Positions 1 to 11,869 of a DNA stretch of 64,000 nucleotides are shown in pieces. Source of the stretch: Sipunculus nudus (Eukaryota; Annelida; Sipuncula; Golfingiida; Sipunculidae); NCBI GenBank assembly GCA_026874595.1, contig CM049320.1:36616214-36680213 (forward strand). Reading direction: 5' to 3'. A program made the translations under genes and the position numbers. The notes under the pieces were generated by a model. That model was not told the origin of the DNA. It saw only the letters and a program-made list of their open reading frames with translations, and did no database searches. Numbering within the stretch: position 1 is the stretch's first letter; every line of letters begins with the position of its first letter.

Positions 1-540
1 CAGTTCTCCAGTTCAAAGATTAATGTCACGCCACCATGCAAAGACATGCTTTATGCCCCAAAGTGGAACAACAAGTACCACAGCAAGTTATACAGAGGAG
101 AAAGAAAGCCAAGACCTACTATGATAGAAATGCTTGCCGGTTACCAGAACTTGTAATAGGTCAATCAGTGAGAACTTAAAGTACAACCACACGCTAAAAA
201 TGTGAATTGGAAAGCGGGAGATGTAACTGCAAAACTTGCCCCCAGAAATTACCAGGTAGAAGTTGATGGTCACAGCTACAGAGGCAATAGAGTTCATATA
301 AGAGAATCTGTTGATACAGATGACTTGTCTAATAATGCGGAGACTCAGCTTAACGGCACAAACAATACAAACACTAAGTCAAACACACCAGCTGATCAGC
401 CAGTCAAGCCTGATACCTCTGACACATCCGCCCCTACGCGTCATGAGAAAGTGAACCCCTCATCAGTGATACCCGCAAGTGTTATTACAAGGTGTGGAAG
501 AGTATCCAGACCGCCTGAGAGATTCAGAGACTTTGTATAA
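1..540 (+). pseudogene. Ty3/Gypsy-like pol remnant (integrase C-terminal end)
   Basis: This is the decayed 3' end of a Ty3/Gypsy-type retrotransposon pol gene. Frame 2 opens with the phrase SPVQRLMSR, usual near the integrase C-terminus. The reading then shifts frame around positions 60-80 into an RRKKAKTYYDRNA stretch, which ends at a TAA at 177-179. From 202 a 112-codon frame resumes with RNYQVEVDGHSYRGNRVHIR, the small C-terminal beta-barrel of Gypsy integrases. It closes with a Ser/Thr/Asn-rich linker and a basic end, RVSRPPERFRDFV, a typical Gypsy pol terminus. At least two frame breaks and one stop make it non-functional. The window edge cuts the 5' part, so length and clade cannot be judged. 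The family call is firm; activity is excluded. Confidence 0.8.
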
Positions 541-1620
541 ATGTTCAGTAGAAGCAGTATAAGTTTACTCCTAAGTTGTTTGAGCAACCACATGACATCA
601 TGTGTAACACAGAAAAAGGGCTCATTGCTATTGCTTATGATGTCTTTAATAAGGATCCATTACAAATCCCACCACTAATACCAACCTGACCTTCTCAGTT
701 ACCAGGGCTAATTACCCTTGTGCACGGCAGATGTAACCTGGGACAAACTTACTCAGCAGAACTATTAAGTGGGTAGTGTTTCCACAAGCTGTTTATATAA
801 TCAGGTCTGAGGATAGACTTATTAGCACCTTGATCATGAAGCATATCAGCAAATAATGCTGAACAGAATCAGTTCTTGTCCAGTAATTGACCAGGATGTG
901 CCTATTGTGGAAGCAAGCATCGGCCAGCTGCCCCATTGCTGGTGACCACTGGTGCTAATTACATAAGAGTACTGGACAGAGTAGGTCACAGACAAATAAG
1001 TCACTTGGCACAATCTGACCTTTGATTAGTAAATTATGGATAAACAGAGGTATGTTTGATGTTAAATAGTGTAGGCTATTATTATTGTGACATGTACATC
1101 TTGTCTCACATCCATCAATCCATATGCTCTGTATTCAAAATAATTTAAAAAATTACATGTACTTGCTTAGTACTTGAAATGTACTTGATTTTTCAAGTAC
1201 ATTTTTAGCAAGTACAAGTACAGTACAAGTACTGTATTGGTAAAAAGTTCCAAGTACAAGTACAGGCCAAGTACTGAAAATTTTGTACTTGAGTACAAGT
1301 ACCAAGTACAAATACTTGTACTTGACCCAAGCCTGATTACAATCCATGAATGCCATGTGGGCATTAGCAAAGTATTACATAAAAAAGAGTGCGCCAGTAA
1401 TTGTTCAACAGTAATTTTAAGTACTCTTAATGTAATTTTAAAGATCTCTGATATGACAATTTTCTTAATTTTTTGGTTGAGAAAAAAATGTTGTGGAAGG
1501 TTCCAGTCTAAGCAAACATTTGACCTATGACCTGCGAGTCAGCCTCGTTTTGGATATAATAAAGCTCTGTGTAGTTGAGCTGGAGTTCGTCACTTTATAA
1601 CACCAGTTTTGTTTTGTAGG
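541..1620 (+). other. Retrotransposon 3' flank, possible LTR
   Basis: No gene is visible. The stretch directly follows the Gypsy pol stop, where a 3' untranslated region and LTR would be expected. An AATAAA at 1558-1563 is followed by GT-rich sequence, as at an LTR polyadenylation site. A TG-start near 600 and a CA-end near 1600 are possible borders. No second copy of these ends is in the window, so LTR status is inference. An AAGTAC-rich foldback (1155-1327) lies inside. Confidence 0.3.
1155..1327. repeat. AAGTAC-rich degenerate repeat with foldback
   Basis: The hexamer AAGTAC or its complement GTACTT recurs about fifteen times in ~170 bp. The first ~45 bp use mainly the GTACTTG orientation and the rest CAAGTAC, so the two halves can pair into an imperfect hairpin centred near 1192. 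Open frames on both strands here are by-products of this composition. Confidence 0.75.
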
Positions 1621-1744
1621 AGAAGTTGGAGAAATCTAACTGTATGTAGAATTTTTTGACTCCTAGGTCCAATTTCAAGAAATGTTTAAATACATCTGAG
1701 TGGAAACAACTTTACAATAAGACAAATACAGTTTGAACAATAAC

Positions 1745-2480
1745 AATTGTTGCAATGCAATTGGAGGGGGGGGGGGTGGTTGTTGTAATATTAGAATAAC
1801 TGCATATCTGTGACAGCAGGATGCTCAACCACTGATGCATGATTAATCAGGTAAGCAGCTCTAATAAATGACCTTCAGTGACCAGAAGTGGGCTGCCTAG
1901 AGCTTCACAATGTGAGTGAATACAAGAGTCTCAAAAAAACATGAGCCATGGTCAAAGTTCGGCAAAATTTAAGGTACTGATTTTATATCTATCCAAAAAG
2001 TTAAGAAATTTACAAAATTCTGATCTATTTTCAGATATACAATTAAATTTTTATTCAATAAAGTTATATCCCTGAAAGAAGTATCTAGCTTAAACAATTA
2101 TCAAGTTAAGTAAATATCTTTCCTTATTTTTCACCAAGTGCTTTCTGTTCAAGTCCATAACTTCAAGAAATAACATAATATTTCTGGCAGGTATAAAGGT
2201 AATACATAGAGGAATATTTATGCTAAATATGAACAAAATACAGATAAGCAGTTTTGATATTAGGCAGTTCTAAAGTGTGACAAAAGATTTTAAATGGAAA
2301 GTTGAGGTTTTTCCTTAATTTCTTGAAGGAACAAAGCCACATGGCCCAGTTTTGGGTATGGTTATGAACTTAAGGACAACTAGCTGTATGATGAATTTTT
2401 GATTTCTAACAAGTTAAACCCCACTCTTAACAAGTCTAACAGTTTCAGAATATGTAAGTCTGACTGACGATGGAAAATGA
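1745..2480 (+). repeat. F2 dispersed repeat, single unit
   Basis: Starts near a poly-G tract (1767-1777). It shares ordered phrases with copies at 20-21.5, 28-29.6 and 52.3-53.2 kb: AAATTTAAGGTACTGA, then TTTTGATATTAGGCAG, then the TTTCTTGAAGGAACAAAG block. The GACGGAC run and hairpin tail seen in other copies are missing. From 2480 to 3015 I see only AT-rich sequence. Confidence 0.7.
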
Positions 2481-3015
2481 ACCATAACTAGAGCTCAGAT
2501 GACTTACACTCAGCTGAGCTAATAATGATTATTGCACAATTTCACACTTAATTGAAAAGTTTTGACATTCAGCAAAACCAGACTATGGCAGCAGATTGAT
2601 AACATATCCAACAATATCAACAATTTCATCAATTAATGTAAAATACCACACTTTAACAACAGCAATATTAAAAGAAAGAAAGTGAAAATATTGCTAACTC
2701 AGTAGATACTAAAGCATAATCATCATGTAATATTAAAACATATTATGCTTGATATCAAAACTCTGATTAAAGTTAATACAATTATTCTCTGTTTGCATAT
2801 AAAATGACTGTGAAACAAATCAGAATCTCACTATGGCAAACATCCCCACAGTTTGAAACAAAAATATTCCAAATACACATGTACCTAGATTCATAATGCA
2901 TCAAACAGTAACAAAGCTACTTGCAACCATGTCCTGGTCTTGTTATTACTTTTTAATGAAGGATTTTGTAAAATGATATGATAACATAATTACATCATAA
3001 GGTTTATAAGATGGA

Positions 3016-3700
3016 ACAAGTGACCTATGGGTCATGATGCTCAGCCGACTGACATGTTGACAAAATGTCCTTGCACAGGCAACTAATTGAGATATTGTAG
3101 GTGGCATCATCGTTCATGCATATAAGCTTAAGTTTATCAAGACCCGTAAGCACACCAAATTTTTTATGATAATCCATTCAGCCGTTCCTAAGGAATTTGT
3201 TGTTACTTGAGCTTTTGTATCAAATTTTTCATTATTCTGGTGGATACTTCAGAGCCCCAAAGCTTGAAGAATATGGGTAACAGAGACCTAATTCCAGGTT
3301 TCCAAGGAGATTTTTCATGAACCTCTCTGGATGTAAAGTTAGTGGTAAAATAAGTTAGTAAATTTAAAGAGTGGCCCCACCTGTCTGGTTGATGAATATA
3401 ATTTCCAAGATGGATGAACATGCCAAATTTCAGACCAATACCTTGACCCTCTCCTGAGATATGGGCAATTTTCACCCAAAGCACATGTACAGATGGATGC
3501 TACAGGAAAACGTTTACAGATGGCTCCACCAGTCTTGAGTACAAAAGGGAGGAGTCCAACATCTATGGATATGCACAATTTCAGGCCAATACTGTGAATC
3601 ACTCCTGAGAAAAAGGCATTAATTTTTTTTCACAAAAACAGAGGTAGGTGGCACCGACTGTCTGGTTTATGAGAAAACTTTCCAAGATGGATGAACATGA
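3016..3700 (+). repeat. F1 dispersed repeat, head plus partial unit
   Basis: Begins with the F1 head ACAAGTGACCTATGGGTCAT, followed by GCTCAGCCGACTGACATG, matching heads at 26.5 and 42.8 kb. A unit with the CATTATTCTGG(n) and AGAGACCTAATTCCAGG phrases follows. No open gene is present; the small minus-strand frames here are shadows. Confidence 0.75.
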
Positions 3701-3809
3701 CAAATTTCAGAAATTTCATATTTAAAGGTCCCTACATGAAATAACTTTAAATTAAACAGACTTACATTGACTTGTTTAAAATAATCCAATGAACTTGCCA
3801 TGAAAACAG

Positions 3810-4222
3810 AACACGAAGCTGTTATAGTAGTCAGACTGTAGCCGTGACAACCTGACCAGGTAGTCAATCGGATAATTGGGCTGGTAAGCCTACTCGAGTC
3901 ATGACACAAGTGATATGGAGGAATGTATCGTACTGGTCTTTCATCAGGTTGAATTCATATTGTGGTAAACGGCCCATAATCTCAATGTTATTCAAAGAAT
4001 AATGAATTAACACAGAAACATGAAGCTGTTATAGTAGTCAGACTGTAGCCGTGACAACCTGACCAGGTAGTCAATCGGATAATTGGGCTGGTAAACCCAC
4101 TCGAGTCATGACACAAGTGATATGGAGGAATGTATCGTACTGGTCTTTCATCAGGTTGAATTCATATTGTGGTAAACGGCCCATAATCTCAATGTTATTC
4201 CAAGAATAATGAATTAACACAA
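3810..4222. repeat. Near-perfect 207-bp tandem duplication
   Basis: The block starting GAAGCTGTTATAGTAGTCAG at 3815 recurs at 4022 (offset 207). The two copies run side by side to ~4222 with only a few differences by eye, for example AAGCCTACTC versus AAACCCACTC. This is much closer than any other repeat pair here, so the duplication is recent. The left end of the unit resembles a stretch near 23.05 kb, so part of it is an older dispersed repeat. From 4223 to 5006 I recognise nothing. Confidence 0.9.
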
Positions 4223-5006
4223 TAATATACGTGTGCTCACAGCCCAAAATGAAACACCGTTTCAATGGACATGGGTCATTTTCAGTATCGCCTGCTAACT
4301 GCCTGCGTCCTGTACCCTGTGCTAGCCATGCTTGTGTGAATGCGGTCATAAATTCAACAAACATGCCGAAGGGTGTACCAACGCACTGGGTTAAAACAGA
4401 ACTTTTTCTGTCCCATGTTTGGTATTGTTAGAAACTACACAAAATATGCCAACGATTGGTCTGGTTTATGTTGATTGACAGTGTACCTGTAGGCCATGAA
4501 GCGTTGTCAGAAATGACAAAAATATTTGCATCTTCATAAGGCCTTATAATGCGATCCTCAGACTTGGATTTAATGATACTCTGGCCCAGTGATCTGATCG
4601 TAGTTACAGAGGGTCGATATTACATTAGTCAGACTGCAGCACATAGGCCTCTTCCAATCCTGGCACCAAGCCAAAGCTATTTATAGAGCTGACAACATCT
4701 TGGCTAATGGCCAACATCCAGGCACTGGCAAATCTTGGCAATCTGCCAATGGTTAAACCAAGTGCTGCCATCTATACACAAAAGTGGTCCCTACTGGAAA
4801 TAACTTTGAAATTAATTTTCCCAATACAAAATGCTTTTCGTCTGACTTTTTAGAAAAAATAAATCAGGAATATATGATAAATTATTACAGATGCATACTT
4901 AATGCAAAATTATATTACAGATACATCTCACTAGTGCAAGTTCTTGAATTAAGTAGAGTATGGATACAAATTATTTATAACCCATCTTTATATAGCCACT
5001 GAGCGG

Positions 5007-5335
5007 TGAATATCCATGATTGTAATATTGCCTGGCATGATGAATAATTAAAATCATAAATCTAATTTTTTAAAAGCTTTTAAAATTAATTCTTGTCAAG
5101 TTAACCAAAGATAACCTGAAATCTAAATGTATAGTGGCATGATGTAATAGATACTGATAAACTTGTGCCAAGCTAGATGTAACTGCTTCACACAGCTAAC
5201 AGATATGGTAAAATGACTCAATTCAATCTCTATAACTCAGCCAAAAATCATTCATGTGGAACCATTAAAGACAATCATTATAAGAATTATTGTTGGGATT
5301 TTTCTTGTAAAATATTAAACAAGTTGGCTTCAGTG
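5007..5335. repeat. Dispersed repeat R5, uninterrupted copy
   Basis: Aligns by eye with 9785-10055 plus 11676-11740, from the ATTGCCTGGCATG block to the GTATTAAACAA block. Here the sequence is continuous, whereas the other copy is split by the element at 10056-11675. It is therefore a natural empty-site reference. Confidence 0.85.
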
Positions 5336-5685
5336 TGGCACCTCTAGTCTTCAGAAAATTATGAAACACTCCAGTATCAATATGCATGCAAAGAATCATG
5401 GTGATCAATGCATTAATTGTTCAGATACTGGAGTTTTTGGATCAAACTTTTCATTATTCTGGAGGAAATTTCTGAGCCCCATGGCTCAGGAGATCTGGGT
5501 AACAAAGTCATAATTCAGGTTTCCAAGAAGATTTTTGATGGTCCTCCCTCGATGTCAAGGTGGAAGATTCCAAGGCCAGCGGTTACGGTTTGTGCCAGGG
5601 TAATGGATGGACAGCCGGACAATGGACAAAGAGTGATTGCTATAGCTCAGATGACTTTCAGTAAACTGAGCTTAAAACTATTTTA
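5336..5685 (+). repeat. F1 monomer with degenerate tail
   Basis: Contains the F1 sequence order: GGCACC..TCAGTCT-like start, AATGCATTAATTGTTCAGAT, CATTATTCTGG, GGTTTCCAAG, GGTTACGGTTTGTGCC. It ends with CTATAGCTCAGATGACTTTC and a mutated CTGAGCTTAA tail, where intact copies have CTGAGCTAA. Confidence 0.75.
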
Positions 5686-5719
5686 ATTTTTAATACATGC
5701 CTGTTGTACTCCTACTTAC

Positions 5720-5763
5720 CAGAAGTATTATGACAAAGGTTTGGGTTGAAACAACTGCAGACC
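5720..5763 (-). CDS. Candidate 44-bp exon with hydrophobic end
   Basis: On the minus strand a TTTCTTTACAG acceptor precedes 44 bp ending at a strong GTAAGT donor. Read in the entry frame of the other candidate micro-exons (two bases first), it encodes SAVVSTQTFVIILL, the start of a membrane helix. It resembles the exon at 30927-30974 in its GG-TC start and central GTCATAAT. The exit phase is 0 rather than 1, and no partner exon was found downstream. Chance pairing of splice-like sites is quite possible. Confidence 0.2.
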
Positions 5764-5970
5764 CTGTAAAGAAAATGAAATTTCATTTCAATCTTTTTCT
5801 GACAATACTCAGGAGAAATTTATGTAATATAAACATGTTAATTGCATTCTATATTATTAGTTTTGTGAACAGGCAAGGTTCAACATGTTCAATGATGTGT
5901 TGAAACTAAACAGCTCATGACTGTCATCTCTGAACCCTGACCTTGTAACTGTAAATACATCCTTCATGTA

Positions 5971-7350
5971 ACAAGTGGCCCATGGGCCATGGCACTCAGC
6001 TGAACTTGAAAATACAAAGGGTGTATTTATAAGATGTGCTTATTTTGATCAGGGCATGTGTTGATTGACAAGTGCCAGAGCACAGTCAGTCATGAATGTC
6101 CTCTGCCCTGACCATCTAAACGTTAAACTTGCAGTGCAAAGGTTACAATCCTGCAAGTCTGGATGTTACACTGTTATTTGATATTTCCAAGGATATTTGG
6201 GCAAGATTTTCCTAATATTTTGTTAGAAGTTTATAGGTTTAACAAAAATAACTGGTATCCTGTCTGACTGTCAAGCTGGTCTAAATCATGATTCCAGCCA
6301 GTAACTTGCAAAAAAAGGTCATCATGACCTAGTTTCAGGTTTTCAAGAAACTTAACCATGAACCCCTCTGGAGATTGCTTTTGAAGATCTGAGACATAAC
6401 TTACACAATCTTAACTGAATGTGAACAAGCAGTGATCAATTTGTCCAAATCAACAATTTCATTTTGGGTGAATTTAAATCTGTCCGTAATAAAAATAAAT
6501 AAATATATACCATTATAACACAATTCACTGAGTCAAATTCATTGTGAACAAATACCAAAATTATGAATCAGGATGAAACTGGAAATCACTCTCACTGGAA
6601 CAAGCGTGAACAAGGCTTTATTATCAGACCATGTAGCCTCTATTGTTAAGTTGTAGCATCAGGGAAATTTAAAAACACTAGATCAATAAGAGTTCCATGA
6701 TCAGTTGTGTTTTCTGTTACAAACTGCTGAGAATGTAGAAGATGTGAAAACGTCATTCAAGGCTGATATATTATTTTGTTTAGCAACATCAATATTGAAA
6801 TCTCCAATTACTAATTGGCTTTTGTACATCAGCATGTGTCATAAGTTGGGCAAGTTTTGAAATAAAGTCTAAAAGTTTTGACTGAGGGGATCTGTAGACA
6901 TTTTTATGGACCTCTTAGAATGTCAAGTTTGAAGATACCAGGTCAAATGGTTACAATGTGTGCCCTGTTAACAGACGACCACATCTTTGAAGGCCTAAAA
7001 AATTAAGATAAAAATGCGTAAAAATTCGAAAAAGTCCAGGTGGCACCACCAGTCTGCAGGAACAGGTGACACACTCCATGATGAATATGCATGCAAAGAA
7101 TCATGGCGATTAATGCATTAGTTGTTCAGATACTAGAGCTTTTGCATCAAATTTTTAGTTATTCTGGGGGGTACTTCTGAGCCCCAAAGCTTAGAGAATA
7201 TAGGTAACAGAGACCTAATTTCAATTTTCTATTGAGAATTTTTATGGTCCTCCTAGGATGTCAAGTTAGAAGATTCCAGGTCAAATGGTTACGATTTGTG
7301 CCCTGTTAACAGATGACCACATCTTTGAAAGTCTCAAAAATTAAGAAAAC
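5971..7350 (+). repeat. F1 dispersed repeat with two monomers
   Basis: The head ACAAGTGGCCCATGGGCCAT at 5971 carries a paired change in the ATGGGCC palindrome, also seen at 22588. Monomers carrying GGTGGCACCACCAGTCTGCA and TTACGATTTGTGCCCTGTTA lie at 6900-7340. No complete tail is seen. The 6000-6880 part is AT-rich with no coding signal. Confidence 0.65.
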
Positions 7351-7499
7351 AAGGCCTACAGGCCTAATGCGAACCTGTGCATTGGGAAATACAACAGGTA
7401 TAATGCTGCAATGCTGGACCATTACTTCTCAAATATATGAACAATGCAGGTACTAAACATTTTGAATAAGAAACAGTTACACAAACATCACTGCTGAAA

Positions 7500-8338
7500 T
7501 TCTGGCATGGGTACACACAACACAACTAGGTACCCATGGGTCTCAACGCTAAGCTGAATTTGTCTATAAGGATATTTTTAAAGAAATTTTTCAGAATGAC
7601 AGTCCTGTGACCTTAACGAATGACCTTGTGACCAAAAAATCTTAGAACTTAATATCCTTGAACTTGCAGCATTAGGATTATTGTAACAATCTTTTAAAAA
7701 GTGACCTTGACCTCAGACCAAATAACCTCAAATTCTACAGGTTTCCTACTTTGGGCAAGTAAGCCATGTGTGAACGTTGGAAAGTTCAGGATGAAAAGTT
7801 TGATTTACAGTGCATCCACAATCTTTTTAAAGATGTAGCTCCTGTGACCTTCAACTAAAATCGCTGGACCCTGGTAATCAAAATGAATTTACTTATGTAG
7901 TTGGTCATTATTAAATCAAGTTTGAAGCAAGTTTATTTTTAGAAAATAAATAGAAAAATATTCGTTAAAATAGAAAAAATACAGGTGGCGCCACCATGTT
8001 TCAGGAACTGACAAAACTAGTCATGGTCAATATTCAAGGCAAGATTCATGACAAACCATGCATTCATTATCAAGATATTGGAGGTTTTGTATCAAATTTC
8101 TTACTATTCTGGGGGGGTACTTTCAAGCCCCGTAGCTCATAGGATATAGGTCGCAGTGACCTAATTTCAGGTTTCCCTGGAGATTTTTTATTGACCTCCC
8201 TGGATTATCACTTAAATGTTTCTAGGACCAGCTGTTACGATTTGTGCCCTGCTAACGGATGGCCGGACATCCGTATGGATGACGGACAAAGCCCCTTCCT
8301 ACACCTCAGTTGACTTACAGTCAGCTGAGCTAAAAATG
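7500..8338 (+). repeat. F1-type repeat with head remnant and tail
   Basis: A head-like GGTACCCATGGGTCTCAACG lies at ~7530. The unit from 7980 starts with AGGTGGCGCCACCATG, and the copy ends with GACTTACAGTCAGCTGAGCT followed by AAAAAT near 8335. The CATCCGTATGGATGACGGAC run just before the tail is the usual F1/F2 GACGGAC zone. Confidence 0.7.
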
Positions 8339-8700
8339 ATTGTAGCTGGCACCCCCAGTCTTGTATACAACAAAGCTATCAGAGATATATACATATGCCC
8401 AAGTTCAGACTGATAAATCAAACCCTCCTGAGAAAAAAAGCAGGGACACACATTTGGCAAAAAATATTGTAGGTGGCACCAACAGTCTTGTATACGGCAA
8501 AGCTATTCGATAGGTATAAATATGTCCAATTTCAGGATGATATATCAAATTCCTCTATAGAAATAAGAAGGCACAAAAGTCACACACTGTGCAAAAGTCA
8601 TTGTAGGTGGTGACACCTGTCTTGTGAACGAGAAACCCATCAAAGATGCATAGACAGGTCAAAATATCAGGCCAATATATCAAACTTACCTTTAGTCTGA
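8336..8700 (+). repeat. Tandem array, ~130-bp period, three units
   Basis: Units begin GTAGCTGGCACC (8341), GTAGGTGGCACC (8471) and GTAGGTGGTGAC (8602), spaced 130 and 131 bp. Each continues with AGTCTTG or GTCTTGT. The motif resembles the start of the 281-bp units at 48-49 kb. Confidence 0.75.
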
Positions 8701-8759
8701 TGCATGGGGCTAACCACGCTTTGGTGAGAAAGGCAGTTGCCCCAAGTGAACTGTGACAA

Positions 8760-9090
8760 ATTTGCTGGCTCAGGCTACTGCACTGAGTGAACTCATGACC
8801 TGCACCTGGCTAGACTGGGTGAACTTTTGACCTGTACCTGGCTGCACTGAGTGAACTCTTGACCTGTTGCCTAAGCTGATACAGTTGGCTGTCTGCCAAA
8901 GCTATAAATAGATTGGCTACACATGCAGCCCTGAGAGGCATGACACCCATGAGGTGATCACATGGTGCCCATGAGGTGTTCACATGTCACCCATGAGGGG
9001 ATCACATGCCTTGTGCTTGGCTAAACTGACTGAACTCTTGACCTATATCTGGCTGCACTGAATGAACTCTTGATCTATTGCCAAATCTGA
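8760..9090 (+). repeat. Minisatellites (ACTGAGTGAACT and CCCATGAGG types)
   Basis: A short degenerate unit, CTGCACTGAGTGAACTCTTG followed by ACCTG, repeats at 8775-8870 and again at 9015-9085. Between them (8935-9010) a ~27-bp unit containing CCCATGAGG and ATCACATG repeats three times. From 9090 to 9784 I see AT-rich sequence without recognisable features. Confidence 0.7.
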
Positions 9091-9784
9091 AACAGGAGGC
9101 AGTTTCTTAACCCATTTAAATATACAGACACAATCTTAGCCTGTTCACAAATCTGTTTACACATACTGAAAGACTTTGGCTTAAATGCATTTTTTCAAGC
9201 TGACATATTCATAACCTTTTTATCAAAATATCTAGAATAATAGAAGATGCAGTTCTTTCATAAATAAGCTGAATCCCACAACATTTGATATATGACAGAT
9301 TATTGCATAAAATCTGGGGATGGTAGTTCCTGCTATTCTGAGAAATTATGGGTTAATGTACAGATGACCAATGACCCCCGTACAAAAAAAGGTCAATGCA
9401 GGTGACCACCAATACCTGATTTTTATATATGGCTCATTTGGCCAACACTGGCAGAAAAATTGGTGAAGATAGCTCCGCCCGTGTCTGAGATTGTCATTTT
9501 AGTATGCTTTTTCAGACAGATGACTAGGTTCAACTTCCTTTAATTTGGCCAAAATTCACCGAATTGAACCATTTGAACAAACTTGAGAGAGATGTTATTA
9601 AAGATTTTTTCTATGAAATATTGAACAAATTGGCTTGACTGTTTCGGAGGAGAAGATTTCTAAAGTTTTTTTCAGCTTTTTCACTATAAAATCTGAGAAA
9701 ATGCAGATTTTTTTTCAGATGGCTAATTTTTTGCATTAAATTTCATGATGCTAGCTCCAGTCAATCCAATAGTATGGGTTAACT

Positions 9785-11740
9785 TATATCTGTGACTGTA
9801 AACATTGCCTGGCATGTGGAATATCTAAAATCATAAATCTACATTTTTTTTTAAAGTTTTTAAAAAACATTCTTTTCAATATTAACCAAAGATAACCTGA
9901 AATCTAAATGTCTGGAGGCATGATGTAACGGATGCTGATAAAGTGGTTCCAGGCTAGATGTATCTGCTTCACATAGCTAACATATATGGTAAAAATGACT
10001 CAATTCAATCTTTATAATTCAGCCAAAATTCATTTTTTGGAACCATAACAGACAACTAGATATTTCTTGGCACCACAGGTGCCATAGTATCCCCAGACAA
10101 TTGATCCCCCCCCCCCCCCTTTAAGAATAGGCCCCCCATCTTCAATTAATATCAGACTACACTCAAAGAAAAGGTCACTCTCTTAGAAAAGGTCATGACC
10201 CCTATTTCACTATACATCATCCCCTAACCCATGTCTATGTATATGCATAACATGAAAGAAATCTGTCCATTAGTTTTTGACTTATAATGCTCACAGTACT
10301 GTTAAGTAGCAATGATGGGGTATTAAACAGCACAAAAACAAGTAAAAGAATAATAGGTGGTGCTATCAGTTTCCGGTTCATGACAACACTATCCAAGATC
10401 TTCGGTCAAGTTGATTTTAGGACCAATCCATGCATCCCTTATTGAGATATTAATGATTTTGTGTGATTTTCACCATATTGGCAATATTCAAGGTCAAGAC
10501 AACTCTCATAGGAAAGGTCATGACCCCAATTTAAATAAACATCATCCCATAACCCATATCTATGTATATGCATAATATGAAAGAAATCTGTCCATTAGTT
10601 TTTAACTTATAATGCTCACAGTACTGTTAAGTGGCAATGACGGGGTATTAAACAGCACAAAAACAAGTAAAAGAATAATAGGTGGCGCTATCAGTTTCCG
10701 GTTCATGACAACACTATCCAAGATCTTTGATCAAGTTGATTTTTGGACCAATCCATGCATCCCATATTGAGATATTAATGATTTTGTGTAATTTTCACCA
10801 TATATGGCAATATTCAAGGTCAAGGCCACTCTAATAGGAGAGGTCATGACCCCAATTTATATATACATCATCCCATAACCCATGTCTATGTATATATGCA
10901 TAATATGAAAGAAATCTGTCCGATAGTTTTTGACTTATAATGCTCACAGTACTGTTAAGTGGCAATGATGGGGAGTATTAAACGGCACAAAAACAAGTAA
11001 AGAAATAACAGGTGGCGCCACCTGTTTCCGGTACTTGACATTACTATCCAAGATCTCCGATCAAGTTGATTTTTGGACCAATACATGCATCCATTATTGA
11101 GATATTAATGCTTTTGAGTGATTTTCACCATATATGGCAATATTCAAGGTCAAGGCCACTCTCATAGGAAAGGTCATGACCCCAGTTTAAATAAACATAA
11201 TCCCATAACCCATATCTATGTATTTGCATTATATTAAAGAAATCTGTCCATTAGTTTATGACTTAAGATGCTCAAAGTACTGTCAAGTAGCAATTTTGGT
11301 GGTATTAAACGGCACAAAGACAAGTGAAGAATAATAGGTGGCGCCACCAGTTTCTGGGATATGACAACCCTATCCAAGATCTTCCACCAATTTGATTTTG
11401 GGATCAATCCATGCAAGATTTCTTGAGATATTGAAGAATTTGTGTGATTTCCCGAAAATTGGACCTATTCAAGGTCAAGGACACTCTCCTAGTCAAGGTC
11501 ATGACCTCATTTTGAATAGGCGTCGTCCTCTCACCCATATCTATACATATACCAAGTTTGGTAAAGATCCAAGAAACATTTTTTGAGTTATCGCGCCAAC
11601 AAGATTTATATGCGGGGGCGGCGACGTGGGGACCGGTATGAAAACAGTATCCTCCGACTTTGTGTGGGGATACAATTATTATAAGAATTATTTATGGAAT
11701 TGTTCTTGTAAAGTATTAAACAAATTGGCCTCAATGGCGT
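9785..11740. repeat. Dispersed repeat R5, split by an insertion
   Basis: The left part 9785-10055 and right part 11676-11740 align with the continuous copy at 5007-5335. The break falls at GACAA|TTATTATAAG; the intact copy reads GACAATCATTATAAG. This dates the insertion at 10056-11675 as younger than the R5 copy. Confidence 0.85.
10056..11675 (-). mobile_element. Helitron/Helentron-like non-autonomous element with tandem core
   Basis: Read on the minus strand, the element starts near GTATCCCCACACAAAG (11674-11659). It ends with a 7-bp stem hairpin (TGGCACC / ACA loop / GGTGCCA, 10068-10084), an 8-nt spacer and CTAG at 10059-10056. A hairpin closely followed by CTRR is the 3' signature of Helitrons. 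The host junction is between A and T with no target duplication, judged against the empty copy at 5007-5335. A shared GTATCCCC motif sits near both ends in opposite orientation (subterminal inverted repeat), which fits Helentrons. The core holds four tandem units of ~327 bp, marked by the TCAGTTTCCGG-type phrase at 10365, 10690, 11020 and 11346. No coding capacity is seen. Confidence 0.7.
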
Positions 11741-11869
11741 CAGACAATAAACGTTTTGCAGGTTTATAACTCATATGGGAAAATAAAGCAAAATGGCTAA
11801 GTTAAGCTTCCAATAACTCAGCCAAAAATCACTGAACCAAAACCATTTGAAAAAACTTGAATTATCAAC

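Noticed and set aside
3667-3909. Minus-strand frame with a GTAAGT donor near 3767
   Set aside because: The segment is part of a dispersed repeat also present near 23.05 kb, so the splice-like sites are incidental.
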